From Streptomyces humidus (lineage in GTDB: Bacteria > Actinomycetota > Actinomycetes > Streptomycetales > Streptomycetaceae), in NCBI RefSeq assembly GCF_014649655.1, contig NZ_BMTL01000002.1, positions 1 to 64,000 on the forward strand: a stretch of DNA of 64,000 bases. Direction: 5' to 3'. Shown in pieces: positions 10,336 through 17,654 of this stretch. Position 1 is the stretch's first letter. Every line of letters starts with the position of its first letter. The notes below the pieces were generated by a model. It did no database searches. It worked only from the letters and a program-made list of their open reading frames with translations, and was not told the origin of the DNA. A program made the translations under genes and the position numbers.

Positions 10336-11582
10336 GAGCGACCACCACCATGAGCGACATCATGCCCCCGGAAAACCTGCCGGGAGACGACCCGAGCACC
10401 TCGGCGGACACGTCGGCCCGCCCGGCCGGCGATCCGGAGTCCCCGTCGATCCACGAGGCGGAACGGGACGCGCCGCGACCGGTCCTGAGCTGGCCCGCCG
10501 AGTCGTCGGAGCCCGCGCCGGGCGACGCTCCCGAACCCGCTGACCTCCCGCCGGCGCCGGAGCACATCGTCGATGCCGCCCTGCTGGCTCCCGGCCACTG
10601 GTTCGGCTTCGTCGACCCGGCTTGGCGCGGTACCTGGCCGCCGCCGACGTGGGCGGTGGCAGGCCAGTGGCGCTCCGATACCGCAGGCCGGCTCGTGGAG
10701 TGGCAGAGCAACCCGGAGTACATCCCCTCGCCTTCCGCGCGCGGCTGGTCCCGGCCCACCGACCCGATCGACGCGGCGGTGCAGCGGGCCGCCGCCGGTT
10801 ACGGCGGGGAGGACGAGGTGCCGCTCCTGGTCGCCCGGGCGCAGGTGGCCGTCTACGTACGGCCGGACGGGGAACCGGTGACGGCGGTGGATCCGGAGGG
10901 CAGCCCTGTGGTGCCGGTTCTCACCTCGCCGTCCCAGCTGGCCGGCGTGGGGCGTCTTGCGTACGAGGTCCACTCCGTGCTGGACCTGGTGGAAAAGGTG
11001 CCGCCGGGGCACGCGCTGTACCTCAACCCGGCTGCTGCGGTGGCCATGCGGCTGGATCCCGAAGCACTCGAGCAGGCCCTTGCCGTCGTGAGGAGCGAGG
11101 CCGCCGCAGAGGACGAGGCAGAGGACGAAGGAGAGGAGGCAGAGCACGGGGCAGAGGACGAGGTCGCCGGAGCGCAGGGCACTGGCACTCCGGCGGACGC
11201 GGCTGACCGTGACGCCGGCCCGTCCGCGGACGAGGCCGGCCGGCAGGACGACGAGCCGGTCGTCGGCGCGACCCGGATCGACACCAGTGGTTCGGTTCCC
11301 GCACCCGTCATCCCGCAACGGTCCGCGGCCGAGTCCGACGAAAGTCCGCAGAGTAAGCAGAGTAAGCAGAGTCCGGAGAGTAAGCAGAGTCCGCCGAATC
11401 CGCCAGGTGCGTCGGACGTCGATGACGCCTCCGGCACCCGGCAGCGGGCGGAGACCGAGGGAGCCGGTGGCGTTGCGGAGACGCCTGCCGCCGTGTCGCA
11501 GGCGACCGGCCGTGCCGACTCCCCGGCGCCCAATCTCGCGGACGGGGCCGCGGCGATGTTGATGGGCGCGTCCGACTCCTGA
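10332..11582 (+). CDS. Type VII secretion system-associated protein
   Basis: 416 residues. The GTG start overlaps the TGA of the giant gene (GTGA), so the two are probably translationally coupled; an ATG at 10350 is an alternative start, and neither has a strong ribosome site. Residues about 80-250 form one conserved domain with APGHWFGFVDPAWRG, WAVAGQWRSD, VEWQSNPEYIPSP and a C-terminal half resembling SseB N-terminal domains (YLNPAAAVAMRLDPEAL). This pattern is known from actinobacterial proteins encoded next to giant lonely-Cys proteins. The tail is a disordered acidic stretch of Glu/Asp/Ala followed by a Ser-Lys-Gln repeat coded by 9-bp DNA repeats near 11343-11396. It has no signal peptide or membrane segment, so a cytoplasmic chaperone or export-partner role for the giant protein is the best inference. 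Confidence 0.75.
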   Translation: MRATTTMSDIMPPENLPGDDPSTSADTSARPAGDPESPSIHEAERDAPRPVLSWPAESSEPAPGDAPEPADLPPAPEHIVDAALLAPGHWFGFVDPAWRGTWPPPTWAVAGQWRSDTAGRLVEWQSNPEYIPSPSARGWSRPTDPIDAAVQRAAAGYGGEDEVPLLVARAQVAVYVRPDGEPVTAVDPEGSPVVPVLTSPSQLAGVGRLAYEVHSVLDLVEKVPPGHALYLNPAAAVAMRLDPEALEQALAVVRSEAAAEDEAEDEGEEAEHGAEDEVAGAQGTGTPADAADRDAGPSADEAGRQDDEPVVGATRIDTSGSVPAPVIPQRSAAESDESPQSKQSKQSPESKQSPPNPPGASDVDDASGTRQRAETEGAGGVAETPAAVSQATGRADSPAPNLADGAAAMLMGASDS

Positions 11583-11632
11583 CGGCATCCGGTTCCGTCG
11601 AGCCCGCAGTCGTGCCGTGTCGTGCCGTGCTG

Positions 11633-14473
11633 TCAGCGGGCCGTGCCGGGGCGGGTCCTGCGGTGGTGCAGATCGGCAAGCGCCCGCTCGACCGCCGCAA
11701 GCGCCGTCGGCTCGGCGAAGAGCAGCGCGGTCCGCAGCGTCGAGCCGGCTTCGTAGCGGACCGCGCCGTCGAAGGCACGGGCCCGCGCGGGCGCATGCTC
11801 CTCCAGCGCCGCGCGAACGGCGCCCAGCGCCTCGGAGTCGTCGACGAGGTCGGCGAGGTCGGCGTCGAGGTCGTGCCTGACGACGGGCCGTGCCGCCCGG
11901 CGCCAGGGCAGCGCCCAGCTGTGCCGTCCCGGACCCACGTCCGGCCGGGGACCGTCGTGGAGGACCACTTCCGCCGTCGTGTTCGGCGGCACGAGGGCCG
12001 ACACGGTGAGCGTGTCGTCCTTGACCGTCCACTCGACGCTCGCCGTCCCGTAGGGCGTGAGCTGCTCGCTGCGCGCGTGCGTCAGCCCGGGGAGCACCGT
12101 GGGCGCGATGCGCAGACGCCGGTACCCCGGCTCGGCGGGGGCGAGGCCCGCCAGGCCCCGGTGCAGCCAGTCCACGACGGCGCCGAAGGCGTAGTGGTTG
12201 AAGGAGGTCATCTCGTGGGGGTTGACCGAGCCGTCGGGCAGCAGCGCGTCCCAGCGCTCCCAGACCGTCGTCGCCCCGACCGTCACGGGGTACAGCCAGG
12301 ACGGCGCCTCGGTCTGGAGGAGCAGACGGGCGGCGGCGTCCAGCTGTCCCGCGACGCAGAGGGCGTCCATGATCAGCGGAGTCCCGACGAATCCGGTGCC
12401 GATGCGGTAGCCGTCCTCCCGGACGATCTCCGCGAGACGGCGGCCCAGGGCCGCTCGCAGTTCGGTCGTCCGGGCGATGTCGAACACGAGAGCCAGCGCA
12501 TAGGTCGTCGGTCCCTCCGACACCATGCGGCCGCGCGGTGTCACGTAGGTCTCGAGGAAAGAGAGGCGGGTCCGTTCGGCCAGTGCCGCGTAGTGGTCGG
12601 CCAGGGCGGGCTGCCCGAGGACCCGTGCCGTGCGGGCGACGATGTCCAGTGACCGGTACAGGTAGGCGGACGCCACGAGGGAGGGGTGGGTCCGGCCTTC
12701 CCGCGGACGGTCGGCGGGGGCCTTGGGGTCGAGCCAGTCGCCGAGCTGGTAGCCACGTGTCCACAGGCCGTCGGAATCGGCGCAGGCCAGCTCCGCCTCG
12801 GCCCACGCTCGCATGCTCGGGAACTGACGGGAGAGCAGGCCGGTGTCCCCGCAGCGTTCGTAGAGCGTCCACGGGACGACGGTGGTGGCGTCGCCCCAGG
12901 CCGCGACGACGCCTCCGGTGTCCTCGGGCATGACGCTCGGCACGACGATCGGGGTGACCCCGCCGTTGCGCGCCTGCTCCAGGGCGAGGTCGCCGAGCCA
13001 CGACGCGAGGAAGGCGTCGCAGTCGAAGAGGGTGGCGGCCGTTCCCACGAACACCTGCAGGTCGCCGGTCCAGCCGAGCCGCTCGTCGCGCTGCGGGCAG
13101 TCCGTGGGGATCGACAGGAAGTTGCCGCGCATGCTGCGGACGACGTTCTCGTGGAACCGGTCCAGGAGGGGCTCGGAGGTCGTGAGCCGGCCGGTGCGGA
13201 GCAGGTCCGACGAACAGACGACGGCGGTGACGGCCGACGGATCGAAGGTCCCGGGCCAGTCGTCGACCTGGAGGTAGCGGAAGCCGTGGAAGGTGAACCG
13301 GGGCTCCCACTCCTCGGCGTCGCCGCCCCGGAGGGTGTAGGTGTCGACGGAGTACGCCCGGCGGAGTTGCCGGGTGGCCGGCTCGCCGTTCTCCAGCACC
13401 TCCGCATGCCGCAGCGTGACCGTGTGGCCCCGGGGGCCCTCGACCCTGATCCGGACGCGGCCCACGATGTTCTGCCCGAAGTCGACCACGGTCCTGCCCG
13501 ACGGGGAGGTCAGCACGGCGATCGGCGCGATCTCCTCCACCCGCCGGACCGGCTCGTGCCCCGCCGGGCACAGCACCCGGCGGGGGACGTCCAGGACGGC
13601 CGCCGGCCGCCAGCCGTCCTCTGCGCCGGACGGTGTCGACCAGGCGGGATCGCAGTTCCGGGCGTCGAAGGACTCACCGGCGTAGATGCCGCTGGCCGAC
13701 AGGGCGTCCGAGGGGCGGCAGCTCCACCCGGACGAGGTCCCGGCGACGACGCGGCGTCCGTCGTCGTAGGTCACCTCGATCTGCGCGAGGATCGCGGCCC
13801 TGCCCTCGTAGGCGCGCCGGGCACGGCCGAAGAATCCGTAACGCTCGGTGAACCACCCGCCGGCCAGCCACACGCCGAGTGTGTTGTGACCGGGGCGCAG
13901 GAGATCCGTGACGTCATGGGTCTGGTAGAGCACACGGTCCGGGTAGCTCGTCCAGCCGGGGGCGAGGACTTCGGAACCGACGCGTGTGCCGTTGAGTTCC
14001 GCCTCGTAGACACCGAGCGCGGTCACGTACAGCCGGGCACGCACGACCTTCTCCTCCAGGAAGAGACCGTGCCGGAACTGTCCGGGGGCGTCGTCGGGCG
14101 TGCCGTCGGGCAGTGACACCCAGCGTGCGGTCCAGTCGGCCTCGTCGAGAAGCGGCGCCTCGACGGTGATCGTCGCCCCCTCGGCGCGCACTCCGTCGTG
14201 GCCCGTGGCCGACACCTCGAGACGCACGCGTTCACGGGAGCGCAAGGGGCGGAAGGGCCACCGCACGAACAGGCAGTCGTCGCCTTCGTGGTCGGCGCTC
14301 TCGGTACGTCCGTCTTCGTCCAGCCAGGTCACGGTGATCCTGGCGGAGGCCTGGCGCCAGCCGGGAGCCGAGGTGTCCGTGCGCCACGACACGGCCGGGT
14401 CGGGGCGGTCCGTCCACGGCGCCCCGTCGCGCCGGCGGCCTACGCGCAGGTCCGAGACGACAGCGTGGCCCAT
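11633..14473 (-). CDS. Alpha-L-rhamnosidase, GH78 family
   Basis: 946 residues. The enzyme should remove terminal L-rhamnose from plant glycosides or polysaccharides. The N-terminal part has the beta-sandwich and carbohydrate-binding domains of the family (EAELNGTRVGSEVLAPGWTSY). The (alpha/alpha)6 catalytic barrel contains DCPQRDERLGWTGD, the family acidic signature, followed by DLQVFVGTAATLFD. No signal peptide is visible, so it is probably intracellular and acts on imported oligosaccharides. The ATG at 14473 was chosen because GGAGGT lies 7 bases upstream; the frame stays open further upstream, but without family similarity. It is a lone minus-strand gene, convergent with the preceding gene across 50 bp. 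Its upstream region has two related AT-rich elements (see 14591-14743). Confidence 0.9.
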   Translation of the reverse strand: MGHAVVSDLRVGRRRDGAPWTDRPDPAVSWRTDTSAPGWRQASARITVTWLDEDGRTESADHEGDDCLFVRWPFRPLRSRERVRLEVSATGHDGVRAEGATITVEAPLLDEADWTARWVSLPDGTPDDAPGQFRHGLFLEEKVVRARLYVTALGVYEAELNGTRVGSEVLAPGWTSYPDRVLYQTHDVTDLLRPGHNTLGVWLAGGWFTERYGFFGRARRAYEGRAAILAQIEVTYDDGRRVVAGTSSGWSCRPSDALSASGIYAGESFDARNCDPAWSTPSGAEDGWRPAAVLDVPRRVLCPAGHEPVRRVEEIAPIAVLTSPSGRTVVDFGQNIVGRVRIRVEGPRGHTVTLRHAEVLENGEPATRQLRRAYSVDTYTLRGGDAEEWEPRFTFHGFRYLQVDDWPGTFDPSAVTAVVCSSDLLRTGRLTTSEPLLDRFHENVVRSMRGNFLSIPTDCPQRDERLGWTGDLQVFVGTAATLFDCDAFLASWLGDLALEQARNGGVTPIVVPSVMPEDTGGVVAAWGDATTVVPWTLYERCGDTGLLSRQFPSMRAWAEAELACADSDGLWTRGYQLGDWLDPKAPADRPREGRTHPSLVASAYLYRSLDIVARTARVLGQPALADHYAALAERTRLSFLETYVTPRGRMVSEGPTTYALALVFDIARTTELRAALGRRLAEIVREDGYRIGTGFVGTPLIMDALCVAGQLDAAARLLLQTEAPSWLYPVTVGATTVWERWDALLPDGSVNPHEMTSFNHYAFGAVVDWLHRGLAGLAPAEPGYRRLRIAPTVLPGLTHARSEQLTPYGTASVEWTVKDDTLTVSALVPPNTTAEVVLHDGPRPDVGPGRHSWALPWRRAARPVVRHDLDADLADLVDDSEALGAVRAALEEHAPARARAFDGAVRYEAGSTLRTALLFAEPTALAAVERALADLHHRRTRPGTAR

Positions 14474-14590
14474 GGGACACCTCCGGTGAGCGGCGGTCCG
14501 TTCCATGCGTACCGCGCGGCGACGTGGCGACGGGGGCCGCGGGAGGAGCGGGCGCCTTCCGCCACGATGAAGCCCCACCTTAAGTCCGTG

Positions 14591-14743
14591 CGGGACATAT
14601 GTCATGCATACAGGCCCGGAGGACGTCCCGATCACCCCCGCACGGGCCGTCGGGGCAAGCGGCCCCTTCTGGGAATCTCGTCGAGGTCCCCCCACCCGAC
14701 TGCAATACCCTCCTCCCGCCCAGCCCGACGGGATATATGTTCT
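14591..14743. promoter_or_regulatory. Pair of related 15-bp elements between GH78 and the ArsR operon
   Basis: Within the gene-free stretch 14474-14885, CGGGACATATGTCAT (14591-14605, holding the perfect palindrome GACATATGTC at 14594-14603) and CGGGATATATGTTCT (14729-14743) match at 12 of 15 positions in direct orientation, 138 bp apart. Both are followed within about 10 bases by ACAGGCC. The first lies about 120 bp upstream of the GH78 start. They could be operators of a sugar-responsive regulator not encoded here; this is inference. Confidence 0.35.
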
Positions 14744-14825
14744 GACAGGCCTAAAGTCTCGCGAGGGTGTCCCTCACCGCGGGGCGAGGCACGGGAGGGA
14801 TACGCCGGCCGCACCGTCCTCTACT

Positions 14826-14843
14826 ATTGAAGAGTTCTTCAAT
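14826..14843. promoter_or_regulatory. ArsR-type operator, site 1
   Basis: ATTGAAGA-GT-TCTTCAAT is a perfect 8-bp inverted repeat with a 2-base spacer, 42 bp before the first gene of the small-protein/arsR unit. Its core (14827-14842) has the form TTG-N10-CAA, shared with sites 16645-16660 and 19808-19823 upstream of the two other arsR paralogues. ArsR/SmtB repressors bind such AT-rich dyads over the promoter and leave DNA on ligand binding. Confidence 0.7.
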
Positions 14844-14885
14844 TCACTAGTTGCCGTGGAATGCGGCCGCCGGGGAGGAATCCGG

Positions 14886-15080
14886 ATGGGCGGGTCAGTG
14901 TTCGCCGAGGCGCTGCTGGAGCGGGTGCTCCACGCGCGGGCGGCTCTCCGAGCGGCACTGGAGGCCGCGGACGCGTACACCGTGGCGGTGGTCCAGGACG
15001 AGCTGGACGACGCGGTGCGGGTGGCACGGCGGCACGGGGTCGACGTCGGCGCCGCCGAGGCGGAATCCGAAGGGAAGTGA
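14886..15080 (+). CDS. Small helical protein in the arsR operon
   Basis: 64 residues. The ATG was chosen for GGAGGA about 7 bases upstream. The protein is almost entirely helical and Ala/Arg/Glu-rich: FAEALLERVLHARAALRAAL followed by VVQDELDDAVRVARRHGVD. It has no membrane segment, signal peptide or cysteine. It ends 5 bases before the ArsR start and lies just after the operator at 14826-14843, so the two are surely cotranscribed. I recognise similar short proteins beside ArsR regulators in Streptomyces but know no function. A partner or modulator of the regulator is possible. Confidence 0.7.
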   Translation: MGGSVFAEALLERVLHARAALRAALEAADAYTVAVVQDELDDAVRVARRHGVDVGAAEAESEGK

Positions 15081-15085
15081 TCCGG

Positions 15086-15424
15086 ATGACCGTTCCCCTC
15101 TACGAGGCGAAGGCGGAGTTCTTCCGGATGCTCGGGCATCCGGTACGGATCCGGACGCTGGAACTGCTGCTGGACGGGCCGAAACCGGTACGGGACCTCC
15201 TGGCCGCGATCGAGGTAGAGCCGTCGAACCTGTCGCAGCAGCTCGCGGTGCTGCGCCGCTCGGGGATCGTCACCGCCACCCGCACCGGGTCGACGGTGGT
15301 CTACGAGCTGGCCGGCGGCGATGTCGCCGAGCTGCTCGCCGCGGCCCGGCGGATCCTGTCCGTGCTGCTGGCCGGGCGTCAGGACCTCCTCGACGAGTTG
15401 CGCGGAACGGAGCCCGCGCGGTGA
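15086..15424 (+). CDS. ArsR/SmtB-family transcriptional regulator 1
   Basis: 112 residues, a single winged-helix domain. It begins VPLYEAKAEFFRMLGHPVRI, then VRDLLAAIEVEPSNLSQQLAVLRRSG (recognition helix region) and a beta wing TATRTGSTVVYELAG. No cysteine-containing metal motif (CxC) is present, so an arsenite or SmtB-type metal site is not evident and the signal is unknown. The start follows GGGAAG. It is the paralogue of the genes at 16124 and 19369, closest to the latter; most of the first 70 residues of these two are identical. Probably an autorepressor acting at 14826-14843. Confidence 0.9.
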   Translation: MTVPLYEAKAEFFRMLGHPVRIRTLELLLDGPKPVRDLLAAIEVEPSNLSQQLAVLRRSGIVTATRTGSTVVYELAGGDVAELLAAARRILSVLLAGRQDLLDELRGTEPAR

Positions 15425-15665
15425 CGGGCGACGCCCGCCGGATCGGCATGCCGCAGCACCGGGCAAGCCCTCCGCCGTCGCGCACGCCCTGCCGCCGTCG
15501 CGCACGTTCCGCCGCCGCGGACGGTGGCCGGACTCGCCGTCTGCCACGGCGGGGAGCCGAGTGGCGAGCCGGCCGTCCAGCACGAGGGCGAGGTCGCCCT
15601 CGTCCGGTTCGGGGATCCCTCGCGAGCAGGCGGGACAGGACGACGGAACAGAGAGGAACTGCACG

Positions 15666-15818
15666 GTGAGCGACACCAGGAACGGCGAGCCCCGGGACGC
15701 GGAGGCCCAGAAGGAGCGCGGCGTCACGCTGCGCGCCGGCCTCTACATCTTCGGCACACACCTGTTCGCCGGCTTCGTATGGCTGCTCTTCTACGTGGGC
15801 GAGCACGCCAACAAGTAA
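15666..15818 (+). CDS. Small membrane protein, DUF6126-like
   Basis: 50 residues. The GTG start follows GAGAGGAA. A charged N-terminus (about 28 residues) precedes one membrane segment, GLYIFGTHLFAGFVWLLFYV, ending GEHANK. This layout and the GTHLFAGF core match the small actinobacterial DUF6126 family, whose function is unknown. It lies 241 bp after the ArsR gene in the same direction; the gap holds no recognised gene. Co-transcription with the ArsR unit is possible but not shown. Confidence 0.65.
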   Translation: MSDTRNGEPRDAEAQKERGVTLRAGLYIFGTHLFAGFVWLLFYVGEHANK

Positions 15819-16123
15819 CGGGTCCCTCCCGGGCGGGAAGGGTTCACCGGCCCCGGCCATGTCCCCTGCGACCTTGGCTCCTGCCGCGTCCCGTGCGACT
15901 TTGGCTGCTGCGGCGGTGGGACGTGGCCGCAGGCGGCCGGCGAGTCGTCCCGCCGCCGGAGAACGAGCCGTCACGCGGCCGGAGAAGTCGTCACGCGGCT
16001 GGAGTCACCGGGTTCCTCCGGCGCTTCTCCTCCGGGGCGCTCCCGCGCGCGTTCGGGGCGGCCGCCTCCCGTTGCCGGAGCGCTGTCAACTCCCTTGGAG
16101 ACGGCCGCCGTTCATGGCCGCCG
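15819..16123. other. Non-coding stretch between convergent genes
   Basis: No credible gene is visible. At its right edge GCCGCCG-ctatga-CGGCGGC (16117-16136) forms a 7-bp stem that spans the stop codon of the minus-strand arsR gene and could act as a weak terminator between the two convergent units. Confidence 0.4.
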
Positions 16124-16474
16124 CTATGACGGCGGCTTGCGTTCCGCCCGCGTGGTCCGCAGGTCGGCGAGAAGCTCGGCCTGGCCGGCCAGCACTCCCG
16201 ACAGGATGGTCCGTGCCACCCTGAGCAGCTCGGCCACGTGCGGGCTGGTCAGCGAGTAGTACACGGTCGAGCCCTCCTTGCGGGTCCTGACCAGGTTCGC
16301 GCGCCGCAGCACGGCCAGCTGCTGGGAGAGGTGCGCGGGCTCGATGCCGACCTCGGGCAGCATCTCGGCCACCGCGTGCTCGCGCTCGCTGAGCAGTTCC
16401 AGGACGCGGATGCGGGCCGGATGACCGAGGGTTTTGAAGAACTCGGCCTTCAGCTGGTACAGCGGCGTGCTCAC
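16124..16474 (-). CDS. ArsR/SmtB-family transcriptional regulator 2
   Basis: 116 residues with the same winged-helix layout as the regulators at 15086 and 19369: TPLYQLKAEFFKTLGHPARI, then EREHAVAEMLPEVGIEPAHL and LVRTRKEGSTVYYSLTSP. It is the most diverged of the three, in the recognition region and wing. The GTG at 16474 was chosen by alignment with its paralogues and a GGAGGG run about 10 bases upstream. No cysteine pair for metal sensing is visible. A TTG-N10-CAA dyad lies about 170 bp upstream, so autoregulation is likely; it appears to be a single-gene unit. Confidence 0.88.
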   Translation of the reverse strand: MSTPLYQLKAEFFKTLGHPARIRVLELLSEREHAVAEMLPEVGIEPAHLSQQLAVLRRANLVRTRKEGSTVYYSLTSPHVAELLRVARTILSGVLAGQAELLADLRTTRAERKPPS

Positions 16475-16644
16475 CTGGCCGCCCCCTCCCCGGTACAGCG
16501 GCACGGCCCCACCGGCCGGGCCTCGGCCCATCGCGTCCACCCACTCGTCAAGAACATGCGACCCATCCTCGCGTGCGGCGCCGAGAGCGCCGGAGCCGCG
16601 GTCAGGAATCGAGCTGCCGACCCCAGCGGTGACGGCCTCACGAC

Positions 16645-16660
16645 TTGCCAATATTATCAA
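16645..16660. promoter_or_regulatory. ArsR-type operator, site 2
   Basis: TTGCCAATATTATCAA has the form TTG-N2-AATATT-N2-CAA, a 16-bp imperfect dyad in an AT-rich patch within GC-rich DNA. It lies in the 338-bp gap 16475-16812, upstream of the minus-strand arsR gene. It has the same length and half-sites as the dyads at 14827-14842 and 19808-19823. Confidence 0.6.
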
Positions 16661-16764
16661 TTCCTCAGGTCGCTCGAGGAGGGCGGTGGTGCGCCTCTCC
16701 TCGCGGGCGGCCCGCCCGGAGTCTGCCGTGGGGTCATCTCTGTCGAGGGGTTCGGCTCCGCCGA

Positions 16765-16820
16765 GGGGTTCGCAGGAGGCCGACGTGGGGTTCGCAGGAG
16801 GCCGGGTGGGGTTCACAGGG
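16765..16820. repeat. Short direct repeats 3' of the ATP-binding gene
   Basis: GGGGTTCGCAGGAGGCCG occurs at 16765-16782 and 16787-16804, with a partial third copy from 16808 that runs into the end of the ATP-binding gene. The unit spacing is 21-22 bp. No function is evident; slippage or recombination is a likely origin. Confidence 0.6.
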
Positions 16821-17244
16821 GCAGGGTGATCCAGATGCTCTTGCCCCGTCCGTCGGCGTCGCCGCGGACCAGCGCGGTGCCGCCCAGGGAGAGGACCAGT
16901 TCCATGACCGTGGCCAGGCCGCCGCCACCGGCGTCGGCGCCGGTTGCCGCCCCGTACAGCGGAGGATGGTAGGGGTGACGGTCGTGGACGGCGAAGGCCA
17001 GGCAGTCCGCACCCGCCGCGTAGATCACCGTCGTCGTCGGGGAGAGGACCGCGGCGTGCCGGACGGTGTTGGTGACCAGCTCGCTCAGGATCAGCAGGGC
17101 CGGGTCCACCGTGGGGTGGCGCAGGCCGATCCCCCACTCGACCAGTGCCTGCTCGGCCGTCTCACGGGCCGCGCGGACGGCGGACGGTTCGGCGGGCAGG
17201 GTGAGCACATGACGGTGGGGCAGCGTCTCGAGCTGAGTCGACAT
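16813..17244 (-). CDS. ATP-binding protein, anti-sigma factor-like (HATPase_c)
   Basis: About 143 residues forming one GHKL ATPase domain, as in RsbW/SpoIIAB-like serine kinases. The N box is LSELVTNTVRHA, followed by VHDRHPYHPP (G1-like) and ADAGGGGLATVMEL (G2). The C-terminus ends SIWITLPL. Such proteins bind and inhibit sigma factors or phosphorylate anti-anti-sigma factors. The start is ATGATG after GGAGG; the second ATG (17244) has the better spacing. The first ATG (17247) overlaps the stop of the preceding 136-codon gene as ATGA, which places the gene last in an operon with the SulP transporter. Confidence 0.85.
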   Translation of the reverse strand: MSTQLETLPHRHVLTLPAEPSAVRAARETAEQALVEWGIGLRHPTVDPALLILSELVTNTVRHAAVLSPTTTVIYAAGADCLAFAVHDRHPYHPPLYGAATGADAGGGGLATVMELVLSLGGTALVRGDADGRGKSIWITLPL

Positions 17245-17654
17245 CATGCCTCCGCGTCCGCGAGGCGCATACCGGTGACCGTCTCGGCGTGCGGGCGCGG
17301 CGGGGTGCCGTGCGGGCCGCAGCTCGGGCCGGACAGGGTGCGCGGGTGGTCGGCCCCGTCGGGACCCGTGATCATCCCGGCCGGTCCGCAGCCGGCGACC
17401 GTCCGGCCGGCACCGGGCAGGGCGCGGATCCCGTCCGCGCACGTCGCCGTGGGGGGCGTCGTGGGGGCCGGGGCCGGGGCCGATGGCTCTACGGGCGGGC
17501 GTGCGTTCTTCCCCATGGGCCGGGCCGGCCGGATCACGGTCGCCTTCCGCCGAACGGACGCCGAACGGACCGGGCCGCCGCCCTCAGGCAGCCACCGGAC
17601 CTCCGCGCCGGGGACCTCGGCCGTGCGGAGGGCGGCGGCGGCAGTGCCCGTCAC
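17244..17654 (-). CDS. Unrecognised 136-residue protein coupled between SulP and the ATP-binding protein
   Basis: No family is recognised. The GTG start overlaps the SulP stop as GTGA, and its own stop overlaps the next start as ATGA; this double 4-base overlap is the main reason to accept it. The product is Pro/Ala/Gly-rich, basic at the N-terminus, and carries three cysteines in the C-terminal half (around TCADG, VAGCGPAG and GPSCGPHG). No membrane segment or signal peptide is seen. It may be a linker peptide gene or a spurious open frame that merely bridges two real genes. Confidence 0.5.
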   Translation of the reverse strand: MTGTAAAALRTAEVPGAEVRWLPEGGGPVRSASVRRKATVIRPARPMGKNARPPVEPSAPAPAPTTPPTATCADGIRALPGAGRTVAGCGPAGMITGPDGADHPRTLSGPSCGPHGTPPRPHAETVTGMRLADAEA

